DNA of 64,000 bases from Acidobacteriota bacterium (lineage in GTDB: Bacteria > Acidobacteriota > Terriglobia > Bryobacterales > Bryobacteraceae). The stretch covers positions 1 to 64,000 of the forward strand of contig JAFLBB010000011.1 in assembly GCA_017304135.1 (NCBI GenBank). The letters run 5' to 3'. The notes below the pieces were generated by a model. The model was not told where the DNA came from and searched no databases. It saw nothing but the letters and a program-made list of their open reading frames with translations. Shown one piece after another: positions 53,270 to 63,300 of the stretch. The first letter of the stretch is position 1, and the number at the start of each line of letters is the position of its first letter. Made by a program: the position numbers and the translations under genes.

Positions 53270-54706
53270 ATGGAAGACGGATACCGGCGACTGTATATCA
53301 ATGGAGAACTACGCGACGCCGACGGCGGCAGACGCCGCACCGTGGTGTGCCCGGCGACCGAGGAGCCAGCCGGCGAAATCGCCTGGGCTACGCAACGGGA
53401 TGCTCTCGCCGCGCTCGAGAGCGCTCGCCAGGCCTTCCGCTCCTGGTCGAAAACACCACTGGAGGAGCGCTCGCGCTGGATGCGCCTGCTGCGTGAGGCC
53501 GTCATGGCCAGGGAAGAGGACCTCCGCCTGGCTGTCATGACTGAGATGGGCAAGCCGTGGGATGCCACCGCGGAAGACTATCAGACGGTAGTGAACTCAC
53601 TCCAATGGTATGCCGAGGAGATGCGCCGCAATCGCGACCTCGCGCTGCCCGATATGCAGGGCTCGCACCGCCATGAGGTGATCACCCAGCCTGCTGGTGT
53701 CGTGGGTGCATTCCTGGCGTGGAACTTCCCCCTGCTCAACGTCGGATTCAAGCTCGGCCCGGCGCTCGCCGCCGGTTGCAGCATCATTCTGAGGCCATCG
53801 TCGTCATCGCCCCTATCGGCGTATGTGCTGGGGGAGATCTGCGCGCAGGTCCACTTCCCGCCCGGCGTGATCAATATCCTCTGCGGCCCGGCGGACGAAG
53901 TGGCCGAGACGATATCGACCAGCACCATCCCGCGCGTCCTGACCATGATCGGCTCATCGGAGACCGGACGCCGGCTCATTGCGCAAAGCGCCACCAGCGT
54001 GAAGCGGCTGAGCATGGAGTTGGGCGGAAACGCCCCCGTCCTTGTGTTTGAGGATGCCGACGTGGAAACAGCGGCGCGCGAAACCGCGGCGCTCAAATTT
54101 GGCAATTGTGGACAGATCTGCGTCGCGCCCAACCGCATCTTCGTTCACGAGCAGGTCTACGAGCGATTTACCGCCCTCTTCCTGGAGCATGCAAAAGCAG
54201 TCAAGGTCGGCTTTGGCCGCCATTCCGGGGCCACTATGGGACCCTTGATCGATGCCAGGTCACGAGAGCGTGTGGAGGGGATGGTGGCGTCGGCCATCGA
54301 TGCCGGAGCACAGCTCTCCTTCGGTGGTGCCCGCCCGCCTCATCTTTCCAAAGGCTACTTTCTTGAACCCACGGTATTGGAGGCCGTGACACCGTCGATG
54401 CGCGTTTTCCGCGAGGAGGTCTTCGGCCCCGTTGCGGCGTTGATGCGGTTCCGTGATGAGCGTGAAGTTCTCCACTTGGCCAATGACACCGAATACGGTT
54501 TGGTGGCCTACGTTCACACCCGCGATGGCGCGCGGGCGAGACGCGTGGCCGAGGAGTTGGATTTCGGCGAAGTCATGGTGAACGGCTTCAAGTACGCAAT
54601 CGACTTGCCTCACGGTGGAATCAAAGAAAGCGGTATCGGTAAGGACTGTTCCCAGTACGCGCTGGAGGACTACCTCATTCGCAAGCGCATCACGACTCGG
54701 ATTTAG
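53270..54706 (+). CDS. NAD(P)-dependent aldehyde dehydrogenase
   Basis: 478 residues, full-length ALDH. Cofactor loop GVVGAFLAWNFPL, catalytic E250 (SMELGGNAPV) and nucleophile C284 (FGNCGQICVAPNR), and the C-terminal FGPVAALMRF. It resembles succinate-semialdehyde/glycolaldehyde/lactaldehyde dehydrogenases. In this operon it could oxidise 2-oxoglutarate semialdehyde (pentose route), glycolaldehyde, or L-lactaldehyde (rhamnose route). It starts 9 bases after the transporter. Confidence 0.9.
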   Translation: MEDGYRRLYINGELRDADGGRRRTVVCPATEEPAGEIAWATQRDALAALESARQAFRSWSKTPLEERSRWMRLLREAVMAREEDLRLAVMTEMGKPWDATAEDYQTVVNSLQWYAEEMRRNRDLALPDMQGSHRHEVITQPAGVVGAFLAWNFPLLNVGFKLGPALAAGCSIILRPSSSSPLSAYVLGEICAQVHFPPGVINILCGPADEVAETISTSTIPRVLTMIGSSETGRRLIAQSATSVKRLSMELGGNAPVLVFEDADVETAARETAALKFGNCGQICVAPNRIFVHEQVYERFTALFLEHAKAVKVGFGRHSGATMGPLIDARSRERVEGMVASAIDAGAQLSFGGARPPHLSKGYFLEPTVLEAVTPSMRVFREEVFGPVAALMRFRDEREVLHLANDTEYGLVAYVHTRDGARARRVAEELDFGEVMVNGFKYAIDLPHGGIKESGIGKDCSQYALEDYLIRKRITTRI

Positions 54707-54716
54707 GCCGATATAG

Positions 54717-54727
54717 TGGTCGTACAA
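54717..54727. promoter_or_regulatory. FadR-type GntR half-consensus site before the regulator gene
   Basis: TGGTCGTACAA fits the FadR-subfamily pattern T-N-G-T-N3-A-C-N-A and lies between the dehydrogenase stop and the regulator start at 54730. A TATAGT (54712-54717) touches it. A short pattern, so chance occurrence is possible. Confidence 0.4.
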
Positions 54728-54729
54728 AT

Positions 54730-55506
54730 ATGCCCAGGCATCCAGTCACCCCCCCCGACAAAGATGGCGTCACCAATCAGCTCATCTCGAGATTGAAGGA
54801 TCTCATTTCTCGCGGCGTGCTCGCGCCCGGCGCCAAGCTGCCGCCCGAACGTGAACTTGCGCCGGCCTTCGGCGTCAGCCGCTCCTCGCTGCGGCACGCG
54901 CTGAAGGCGATGGAGATCATGGGTGTGTTGACGCAGCGCGTCGGCGACGGTACCTACCTTGCCGGCGACGCCGAGGGCATCCTGCGCGAGCCGTTCGAAC
55001 TGCTCATGTTGATCGATGGCATCTCGCTCGACGATCTGCTGGAGACGCGCCTCATCGTCGAGCCCGAACTTGCCGCCCGTGCCGCCGAACGTGCCACCTC
55101 GGAAGACCTGCGCAAGATGAGCGCCACGCTGGAGGTGAACCGCCGCGGCGCCGATCTGTCAGCCCTGATCGAAGCGGACCTTGCCTTCCATAAGGCGATT
55201 TTCCAGGCCGCCCGCAACCCCATCTGCAACCGGCTCTTCTCCCTGGTTCACCGCGCGATGGCGAGCAGTATCGGTTTGACCTCCCAACTTGTGGACTGGA
55301 ATCACACGCTCGAATTCCACCGTCCGATCTTTGACGCCATTGAGAAGCGGCGTCCCGTGGATGCGCGCGTGGCGATGATTGCGCATCTCTCCGATGCGCG
55401 CACACTGTTGGGCATGGTGGAGGAGAAGGCTAAGCGCATCGACGTGACATCGGCGATTGAACCGATTGCCGCCCCTCTCCGAGTGGTGAAGCGTGCGAGG
55501 AAATGA
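54730..55506 (+). CDS. GntR-family transcriptional regulator (FadR subfamily)
   Basis: 258 residues. Winged helix at about 12-80: VTNQLISRLKDLISRGVLAPGAKLPPERELAPAFGVSRSSLRHALKAMEIMGVLTQRVGDGTY. All-helical FCD domain after about 90: LDDLLETRLIVEPELAARAAERAT, ALIEADLAFHKAIFQAARNPI, and WNHTLEFHRPIFDAIEKRRPVDARVAMIAHL, with the Asp and His residues of the metal/ligand pocket. Regulators of this class sense sugar acids or other carboxylates. It is inside the GH127 operon and its likely operators are the two ATTGG-N5-CCAAT dyads between the divergent operons. Confidence 0.92.
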   Translation: MPRHPVTPPDKDGVTNQLISRLKDLISRGVLAPGAKLPPERELAPAFGVSRSSLRHALKAMEIMGVLTQRVGDGTYLAGDAEGILREPFELLMLIDGISLDDLLETRLIVEPELAARAAERATSEDLRKMSATLEVNRRGADLSALIEADLAFHKAIFQAARNPICNRLFSLVHRAMASSIGLTSQLVDWNHTLEFHRPIFDAIEKRRPVDARVAMIAHLSDARTLLGMVEEKAKRIDVTSAIEPIAAPLRVVKRARK

Positions 55507-55521
55507 AATGAGGAGATACCC

Positions 55522-57468
55522 GTGTTACGTCTGATTGTGTGGTTGCCGTGGATTGTGGGCCTGGCTGCGATGGCGGCTCCCCATGCCGTCCTCTCGCCCG
55601 CTCCGGCAGGCGCGGTTCGCTGGACGCAGGGCTTCTGGGCCGACCGCTTCACACTCGCCCATGACGTGGTAGCGCCGGAAATGGCTCAAACGCTCGAGCT
55701 TGCCGGGAATGGCGCCAACCTGGTAAACCTCAGAATCGCCGCTGGCCTGCAAGCGGGCGAGTTCAAGGGAAACAACTGGTCAGACGGTGATGTCTACAAA
55801 TGGCTGGAGGGCATGGCTCATCTCTACGCCCGCACCAAGGACGCGAAGATCGACGCCCAAATGGATGCCGTCATCAGCCTGGTGGCCAAGGCGCAGCAAC
55901 CCGATGGCTACGTGTCGACCAACATCACGCTGCGTGGCCTGGAGCGCTGGCAGTTGCCCAAGAATCACGAGATGTACAACATGGGCCACCTGCTGGCGGC
56001 GGCAGCGGCGCACCATAAAGCGACCGGTAAGAGGAGCCTGCTCGTCATCGCAGCCAAGGTGACCGGTCTTCTCTACCCGCTGCTGCAACCGAGGCCCACT
56101 CATATGGCGCACTTCGGCGCACCCTCCAACGTGATGGGCTTCCTTGATCTGTATCGCGTAACAGGCGACCGGCGACTGCTCGAACTGGCCCAGATCCTGG
56201 TCGACTCGCGCGGTTCGGCCCCCGGCGGAACCGACCATTTTCAAACCCGCGTTCCCCTGCGCAAAGAGATACAGGCTGTCGGGCATGCCGTGCACGCCAC
56301 ATACCTGTTTGCCAGCGCCGCCGATGTGGTGGCCGAGACGGGCGAACCGGCTCTCCGTAAGGCCGTCGAGCGGATGTGGCGCGACGTAGCCAGCCACAGG
56401 GTCTACATCACGGGGGCCGTCGGACCACAGGATCCCGGCCTCACGCTACGCCGCGACATCGCCTATGAGGCGTTCGGGGCCGACTACGAGCTCCCCAACC
56501 GCCGCGGGTACAACGAAACCTGCGCCAACATCGGCAATGCTCTGTGGAACTGGCGCATGCTCGCCATGAGCGGCGAAGCCAAGTATGCCGACGCCTTTGA
56601 GAACGTGTTGTACAACAGCATGCTCTCCGGGATGAGCATCGATGGCCGTACCTGGTTCTATGCAAACGTCCACCGCCGCTACGGAGACGAGGCCAAGCTG
56701 TTGCGCAATGAAACGCCCATCCGCTGGCATGATACGGCGCAGAAAGCCGGAGCGGACAGCTACTGCTGCCCGCCCAATGTCCTGCGCATGCTGGCGTCGC
56801 TTGATTCCTACGCCTATGGCCTCTCCGCCAAAACGATTTGGGTGAATCTCTATGGCGCCAGCACGCTCGATGCGCACGGCGTGAAACTTGTGCAAGAGAC
56901 CAACTATCCCTGGGAGGGGCAAGTGAAGCTGATCGTGAAAGCCGCCCCGGCCGCGGAGGTGGCGCTGCGCTTGCGCATTCCGGCGTGGTCGCAAGAAAGC
57001 GCGCTTTTTGTGAACGGCCAGGCGGAGGCTGCCCCCCCCGCGGGCCGCTACGTCGAGCTCCGCCGCCGCTGGGCGCCTGGTGATACGGTGGAACTGCGGT
57101 TGGACATGCGGCCGCGGCTGATGCAAGCCCATCCGCTGTTGGAGACATCGCGCAACCAGGCCGCCGTGATGAGGGGACCAATCGTGTATTGCCTGGAATC
57201 GCCCGACCTCCCTGCCGGCGTCCGCGTCTCCGAGGTCCTTCTCCCGCGCCGCATGCATCTGGCCCCCACATTCCACGCCGCCTTGCTCGGCGGTGTTACC
57301 GTTTTGGAGGGGATGGGCGTGCGTTATTCGGAGGGAACCTGGGCCAGTCTGTACTCCGCCTTGCGTCCGGTCGAGCCGGAGCGAGTGGCCGTGCGCCTGA
57401 TTCCTTACTATGCGTGGGCCAACCGGGGAGTGACGCACATGACGGTGTGGATCCCGCTGTCGGATTGA
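55522..57468 (+). CDS. Glycoside hydrolase family 127 (beta-L-arabinofuranosidase-like)
   Basis: 648 residues from GTG 55522, with GAGGAG six bases upstream; short signal peptide MLRLIVWLPWIVGLAAMAAP. Site residues E332-x-C334 (NETCANI), C415-C416 (YCCPPN), acid/base E316 (YEAFGADY). Third GH127 copy within 13 kb. It shows a cluster of segments shared with the other two (WSDGDVYKWLEGMAHLYARTKD, YNMGHLLAAAAAHH) but is more diverged in the first 50 residues, consistent with old duplication and specialisation. Confidence 0.91.
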   Translation: MLRLIVWLPWIVGLAAMAAPHAVLSPAPAGAVRWTQGFWADRFTLAHDVVAPEMAQTLELAGNGANLVNLRIAAGLQAGEFKGNNWSDGDVYKWLEGMAHLYARTKDAKIDAQMDAVISLVAKAQQPDGYVSTNITLRGLERWQLPKNHEMYNMGHLLAAAAAHHKATGKRSLLVIAAKVTGLLYPLLQPRPTHMAHFGAPSNVMGFLDLYRVTGDRRLLELAQILVDSRGSAPGGTDHFQTRVPLRKEIQAVGHAVHATYLFASAADVVAETGEPALRKAVERMWRDVASHRVYITGAVGPQDPGLTLRRDIAYEAFGADYELPNRRGYNETCANIGNALWNWRMLAMSGEAKYADAFENVLYNSMLSGMSIDGRTWFYANVHRRYGDEAKLLRNETPIRWHDTAQKAGADSYCCPPNVLRMLASLDSYAYGLSAKTIWVNLYGASTLDAHGVKLVQETNYPWEGQVKLIVKAAPAAEVALRLRIPAWSQESALFVNGQAEAAPPAGRYVELRRRWAPGDTVELRLDMRPRLMQAHPLLETSRNQAAVMRGPIVYCLESPDLPAGVRVSEVLLPRRMHLAPTFHAALLGGVTVLEGMGVRYSEGTWASLYSALRPVEPERVAVRLIPYYAWANRGVTHMTVWIPLSD

Positions 57469-57483
57469 GAGTACGGAGGAACT

Positions 57484-58671
57484 GTGAAAACCGACGCACT
57501 TGCTGAAACCAGCCTGATCAACGCGGGAGCTTTGCCCAGGATCAGGATCACCGGGGTGAAGATCCACCAACTGCGCGCGCCGTTGACGCGTCGATTCGGC
57601 TGGTCACTCAATTGGACCGACCAGCGCACCGCGACGCTTGTGGAAGTGACCACCGATGCCGGATTGACCGGCTGGGGAGATGGCAACTGGGGAGGTGAAC
57701 GGCTGCTCCAGCACCCCGAATTGGTTATTGGACGATCACCGTTTGAGGTTGAGTCCATCTTCGATGACCTGCGCCCGGAAGCGGGACACCAGACGCGCGT
57801 CGGGGAAGCCTCGGCCGGCGGCCTGGATGTGGCCCTATGGGATCTGTGCGGCAAGATCCTCCAAACACCCGTGTGCGACCTGTTAGGGCGCCGCTATCGA
57901 AGTCGTGTGACGCCCTACCTGACCGCGCTCTACCGGCAGGACTGGCCCGATCTTGCCGAGGGACTGGCCGAGGAAGCGCGCTACTGGAAAAGCCTTGGTT
58001 GGCGCGCCATGAAGATGAAGATCGGATATGGACCGGAAACCGACGTGCGCGTCGTGCGGGCCGTGCGTGAGGCCATCGGCAGCGAGATCGAACTGGGTGT
58101 CGATTCCAACTGCGCCTACGATGTGGGCACCGCGCTCGCATTGGGTCGGCGGCTCGGCGAGTTCAACCTGATGTGGTGGGAAGAGCCCATTCTGGCGGAA
58201 GATCTCACCGGCTACGCGCGGCTCGCCGCGGCCCTCCCCATGCCGGTTGCCAGCGGGGAAACGCTCACCACCGACCGCCTGATCGTGGACTATATCCAGC
58301 CCCGTCTGGTCGATATTGTGCAGCCTGACATTGAGACGGTTGGGCTCACCGGAGGGCGCCGGTTGTCCTATCTCTGCTGGCTCAATCATGTCCGCCTGAT
58401 TCCCCATCACTGGGGGACGGCGGTTCGTGCCGCCAGCACGCTCCACTGGATGGCCGCGACGCCGGCGCTCACCTCCGGACTCCATGCGCCTCCCATTGCC
58501 TTCGAGTTCGATCAGACCGAAAGCCCGTTCCGGGATGCCGTCATCCGGCAGAAAATGGAACCCAGCCCAGAGGATGGCCTGATCGCCGTGCCTGCCGGCC
58601 CAGGCTTGGGTGTTGACGTGGAACCACTGGCCGTGCAAGAGTATCGCGCACGTCTCATCGAGGTGCGATAG
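57484..58671 (+). CDS. Mandelate racemase family sugar-acid dehydratase
   Basis: 395 residues, no signal peptide. Active-site set of the mandelate racemase subgroup: K-x-K in AMKMKIGYG, metal ligands in GVDSN, WWEEPI and ASGETL, and the general base His in PHHWGTA. Likely an aldonate dehydratase (L-rhamnonate, L-fuconate or L-arabinonate), giving a 2-keto-3-deoxy acid. No aldolase is in this operon; the DHDPS-family enzyme at 9090 or one elsewhere could complete the route, or the ALDH could follow a second dehydration. GTG start at 57484 with GGAGGA three bases upstream, 15 bases after GH127. Confidence 0.88.
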   Translation: MKTDALAETSLINAGALPRIRITGVKIHQLRAPLTRRFGWSLNWTDQRTATLVEVTTDAGLTGWGDGNWGGERLLQHPELVIGRSPFEVESIFDDLRPEAGHQTRVGEASAGGLDVALWDLCGKILQTPVCDLLGRRYRSRVTPYLTALYRQDWPDLAEGLAEEARYWKSLGWRAMKMKIGYGPETDVRVVRAVREAIGSEIELGVDSNCAYDVGTALALGRRLGEFNLMWWEEPILAEDLTGYARLAAALPMPVASGETLTTDRLIVDYIQPRLVDIVQPDIETVGLTGGRRLSYLCWLNHVRLIPHHWGTAVRAASTLHWMAATPALTSGLHAPPIAFEFDQTESPFRDAVIRQKMEPSPEDGLIAVPAGPGLGVDVEPLAVQEYRARLIEVR

Positions 58672-59298
58672 TCCCACGAAGCACGAATTCGCGCTCCGTA
58701 CTCAGGGGCCGGCCGATGGCCCGGTACACGAGGAGCCAGCCAGCACCACCGACGATGGAAACCACCCGCGCCGGAGCGAAACCAGACCGGAGATCGCAGC
58801 GCGTGGGGGTGGCGGTGGAGCCGCACCAAGCCGCCGGGCGGCCGGCTCGGCGAACATTTCCCGTGAGTTGCGTTTTTTCCTGCCGTGGAGAGGTGAACTC
58901 GGCAGAGATCTCCGCGCTCGTGCGGCAAGCGAATCTCGTCGAGGGCCGGTGCATCCAGGAGCAAGAGGAGGCGAAACGTCAAGTCCGTGCCTGTTGAGAA
59001 GTTCCTCATAGTGAGCTGCGCTTAGGTTTACGATGGTACTCGATAGTACTAAGGAGTAGGCTTATCTACGCTCGAAAACTCACCTCAGATCTTATCGTCT
59101 CGTCACTAAGTTATCCGGCAAAGGGTTCGTTTTTAGGCGCTTTGGCGCGGGGTTGGGGCGGGTCTTCAGGTGAACACACTACATTCGACAGCATATTAGT
59201 ACTAGAACTTAAGTATGCAATGCGTTTGTATTGACAACGCATTCCTGACACCTCTATTCTGGGTCAATCCACATTCTGGTTAGAGGGATTTTTTTGTG
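58672..59298. other. Noncoding region between the sugar operon and the cellulose operon
   Basis: About 630 bases. The first 350 are GC-rich; minus-strand frames there contain a short hydrophobic stretch but no recognisable protein. From about 59020 the base composition becomes markedly AT-richer than the rest of the window. CGATGGTACT and CGATAGTACT form a tandem repeat at 59031-59050. The bcsQ promoter lies at 59231-59260. Confidence 0.6.
59231..59260 (+). promoter_or_regulatory. Probable promoter of the cellulose operon
   Basis: TTGACA (59231-59236), 18-base spacer, TATTCT (59255-59260). An ATTGAC/GTCAAT inverted pair (59230-59235 and 59263-59268) brackets the -10 box. A leader of about 30 bases with AGAGGGA precedes the bcsQ start at 59299. 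Confidence 0.7.
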
Positions 59299-60339
59299 AT
59301 GGCTGCGATCAAGGACCTGGACTTCGTGTTTTCAGAGGCTGGCTTTGACCGTGATGCGTACCGATCATTTCCCCTCACCCTGCAGAGCCGAGCCGAAGAA
59401 GCGGAGCTGGGAAAGGTCGCCGGGGAGCCTGAAGTTACCCACGGCGCGCCTTCACGCCGGACTACTAACACGGCCGCCGGATCCGGCAATCAATCCTCCG
59501 CAAGTGGAGTCGAACCCGCCTCAACCCAGCATCGGCCCCCTGTTTTGAGCGGGCTCTTGTCGTCATTGCACGAGGGAGTGCCTACTAGGGCGGCTATGTT
59601 TGGCCGCACCATCACCGTCATAGGCGCCGCCGGCGGAGTTGGAACCACGACCATCGCTGTGACCCTGGCGCGTTTTGCATCACGCCGTGGTGGCAACATC
59701 TTCCTGTTGGATGCCGCCGAAGAGAGCATCGTCCCGTTATATCTGGGAGCGGGACGGGCAATTTCGGGCGTATCCGCGGGTTGGTCGTTCCTTCCCCATC
59801 CGGAGTCTCGGCAAGGTGTGATTTCCGTGGTTGCCTGTGGTGATGCAGCCGCGGGCGGTGACCACTCCCCGTGGAACCGGGCTCGCAATCTGGGCGGCGC
59901 GTCTCATGACACGCTCATCGATTCCGGCTCGCATCGCTATCTGGATTGTTCTCCGGAGATCGTGCACAACACCACGAGCCTTGTCATTCTCTCCCCCGAC
60001 ATCCGATCCGTTTTGCAGGTGCGTCATATCGAACGGAAGTTTGCCGGCCGTGATGCAAACTCCCTTCCCCTTTATCTTCTGAACCAGTTTCATTCCGAAA
60101 TCCCACTGCACCAGGAAGTGCGTGCTTCATTGTCGAATCATCTGGGCGACCGGTTAGCGCCCATGACGGTCCGCGACGCCCGGGAGGTCCCCCTGGCGCT
60201 CTCCGAAGGGCTCACCGTGGTCGACTATGCCCCGGATAGCCCAGTCGCGAGCGATATCGTCCACGTGGCTGACTGGTTGCTACGCAGCGCCATGTTTGAC
60301 GCCCAACCAAAGCAGTCCGCCGCGGTGGCTGGACTGTAG
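59299..60339 (+). CDS. bcsQ: Cellulose biosynthesis ATPase BcsQ (MinD/ParA-like)
   Basis: 346 residues. About 100 N-terminal residues are low in predicted structure; then a MinD/ParA domain: ITVIGAAGGVGTTTIAVTLARF, NIFLLDAAEE, LVILSPDIRSVLQVRHIERK, LPLYLLNQFHSEIPLHQEV. The Walker lysine is replaced by Thr (GGVGTTT), a feature I also recall from enterobacterial BcsQ. BcsQ helps to place or activate the cellulose synthase at the inner membrane. GTG at 59296 directly precedes ATG 59299; either may be used. It is 29 bases upstream of bcsA. Confidence 0.85.
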   Translation: MAAIKDLDFVFSEAGFDRDAYRSFPLTLQSRAEEAELGKVAGEPEVTHGAPSRRTTNTAAGSGNQSSASGVEPASTQHRPPVLSGLLSSLHEGVPTRAAMFGRTITVIGAAGGVGTTTIAVTLARFASRRGGNIFLLDAAEESIVPLYLGAGRAISGVSAGWSFLPHPESRQGVISVVACGDAAAGGDHSPWNRARNLGGASHDTLIDSGSHRYLDCSPEIVHNTTSLVILSPDIRSVLQVRHIERKFAGRDANSLPLYLLNQFHSEIPLHQEVRASLSNHLGDRLAPMTVRDAREVPLALSEGLTVVDYAPDSPVASDIVHVADWLLRSAMFDAQPKQSAAVAGL

Positions 60340-60367
60340 CAGCGCACTCAATCAGGAGCTTTTGCCC

Positions 60368-63300
60368 GTGAGTTCAACTACCACTGTCACTAAACGTTCA
60401 GTGTCTTCCCGCTCCCGCCTACCCCGGCTGGCCCTTGCGCTGCTGATGACCGCCATGCTCTTGATGCTGGCCACGGTTCCCCTCGACTGGAAGGACCAGG
60501 CTGTGCTCGGGTCGGTGCTCTTTGTGGCGGGGCTGTTCATCAGCAAGCGCTTTGCCAGCGAGCGGGCTACCTCCGTGCTCATCGTCATTTCGCTCTTCTG
60601 CGCAACGCGGTACTTTTGGTGGCGCGTCACCGAGACGATCCAATACTTCATCGCCAACGGATCGCAGGTGCCGCTGCTGGATGTCTTCTTCGTCGTCCTG
60701 CTGCTGGGGGCTGAAGCCTATGCCGTTGTGATTCTGGTGCTCGGGTATTTCCAGAACGCACGCCCGCTGCGGCGCAAACCGGCGCCGCTGCCTGACGATC
60801 TTTCGCTCTGGCCGAGCGTCGATGTTCTCATCCCCACCTACAACGAACCCCTTGAGATTGTGCGCACGACCATGCTCGGCGCAATGAACATCGATTGGCC
60901 GCGGGACCGGTTGAATGTCTTCATCCTCGATGACGGCAAGCGCGCTGAAGTCCATAAACTGGCCCAGGAGGCCGGCTGCGGCTACATCGCGCGGCTGGAT
61001 AACGTAGGCGCGAAAGCGGGCAACATCAACCACGCGCTCGGCCGCACCACGGGCGAGTTTGTAGCCATCTTTGATTCCGATCACGTACCGACGCGCTCGT
61101 TCCTCCAACTCACCATGGGGTGGTTCGGCAAAGACCCGCGCCTGGCCATGGTGCAGACCCCACACCACTTCTACTCGCCCGACCCCTTTGAGAAGAACCT
61201 CGGCACCTTCCGCAAGGTGCCCAATGAAGAGGAGCTCTTCTACGGGACGCTGCAGGATGGCAACGATTTCTGGAATGGCATGATCTTCTGTGGCTCGTGC
61301 GCCGTATTACGGCGCTCGGCCCTCGACGAGGTCGGCGGCATCGCCACCGAAACAGTAACCGAGGATTCCCACACCTCGCTGCGCCTGCTCAAGTTGGGCT
61401 GGAATACGGCCTACATCAACATTCCGCAAGCGGCCGGGCTGGCCGCCTCCAACGTGTCCGACCACATCGGCCAGCGCATCCGGTGGGCGCGCGGCATGGT
61501 GCAGATCCTGCGCATGGAGAACCCTCTGTTCGCCAAGGGGCTCACCTGGCCGCAGCGGCTGTGCTATTTCAACGCGACCATCCACTTCCTACACGCCATC
61601 CCGCGCCTGGTCTTTCTCACCGCGCCCCTGGTCTTCCTGCTCCTTGGCCGTTCCAACGTCTACGGCTACTCGTGGGCCATCCTGGCCTACGTCATCCCCT
61701 ACGTGCTGATGGCCACGCTCACCAATTCCCGCGCCCACGGCAAGTTCCGCCACTCCTTCTGGAACGAGGTGTTCGAAACCCTGCTCGCGCCCTACATCCT
61801 GGTTCCCACCGTCCTCGCTCTGGTCAACCCGCGCTGGGGCAAGTTCAACGTGACGCCGAAGGGCGCGCTTGTTCACAAGAAATACTTCGATTTCGCCATC
61901 GCCACCCCGTTCCTGGTGTTGTTCGGCCTCAACGTGGCCGGCCTTATTGTCGGCGTGATGCAGAGCCTGTCCGGAATTGAAGACAACGGGACAATCCTCG
62001 TCAACCTCACCTGGACGCTGTTCAACACGCTGATCCTCGGCGCAACGCTTGCCGTGCCGTGGGAGTCGCGCCAGACGCGCTCGGCCGAACGCATCCCGCT
62101 GCGCATGCCCATCCGTTTGCGCAAGCGCAACGGAGTGGAGCTGAACGGGTTCACGCTCGACATTTCCACTTCCGGCGCCTCTCTTCAACTCGATACGCCG
62201 GCCGAGCTCAACGCAAACGATGGGGCCGACGTCATTTTCCATCTCTCCGGTGAGGAGTATGCCCTGCCGGCACAGGTGCGCCGGTCGCGCGGCCTGGTGG
62301 TGGGATTGAATTTCCAGTTCACCAGCCTGCTGCAGCACGAAGCGCTGGTGCGGGTTATCTTCGGGCGCGCCGATTCGTGGGTCAACTGGGGCGCCGGACG
62401 TCAGGATGACCGGCTGCTGTGGAGTTTCGGGCGCGTGCTGTGGGTGGCCTTGCGTGGTATTGCGATGCTGCCCAAGGGGCTCATCTCGACTCCGGCGACC
62501 GCGGTGGAGGAAGAACCCGAGGCGTTGCCGCAGGCCGAAGCACAATCGGTTTTGCGGGGCCGCGTGGTGCCGCTGTCGGTGCTTCTGATCGCCGCCGTGC
62601 TGCTCGCCATCGGGGTTGCCCGCGCCAACGAACCATTCGCCGAAACACGCGACTGGGCCGAACTCGGCCATCGCCAGCCGGTCACGTTTCAAGCCGGTGA
62701 GGGCCGGGTCAACCTCGCGTTCACCGTGCCGCTGACGAAGCTGGTTACCCAGGGCAGTCTGGTGTTTCAGTACAAGTCCTCGGGCGGGTTTCGCGACGGC
62801 AGCGCGTTGAATGTGTCTTTGAACGGCGTTGCACTAACGTCGATCAATCCACAGGTGAAGCCAGGCGCCGCCGGTGTGCTGCAGCAGGTGGAGATCCCGC
62901 TCCCCTCAGATCTGGTGGTGAGCGAGAACACGCTGACGCTTCAACTGGCCGCCACCTGCCAGGGGGGCTGCAAGGAACGGGTGCACTGGGTGCAGGTGGA
63001 CCCTTCCACCACCATCCGGCTCTCCGGCGCCATGCTGCCGCTGCCCGATAGCCTGCGTGTGCTGCCGGCGCCGTTTGTCGATTCCACCACCCGCCGCATG
63101 TCGCGTGTGACGATGGTGTTCGGCGGCGACATGCGCAATGAGACGCTCGAAGCGGCGGGCGTGGTTGCTTCCTGGATCGGCGCCATCGCCGATGACCGCG
63201 GCAGCCAGTTCACCGTGCGCACGGGCAGCATTCAACGTGGCAATGCCATCGTATTTGCCACCAGCGATTCGGAACTCATCCGGTCGCTCGGCATCGAGGC

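Noticed and set aside
57609-57623. ATTGGACCGACCAGC as a third GntR operator
   Set aside because: Imperfect right arm and located inside the dehydratase coding sequence, 120 bases after its start.
58655-58954. Minus-strand frame with a hydrophobic stretch resembling a sorting or membrane tail
   Set aside because: No PEP-type motif, no start site, and it runs into the 3' end of the dehydratase gene.
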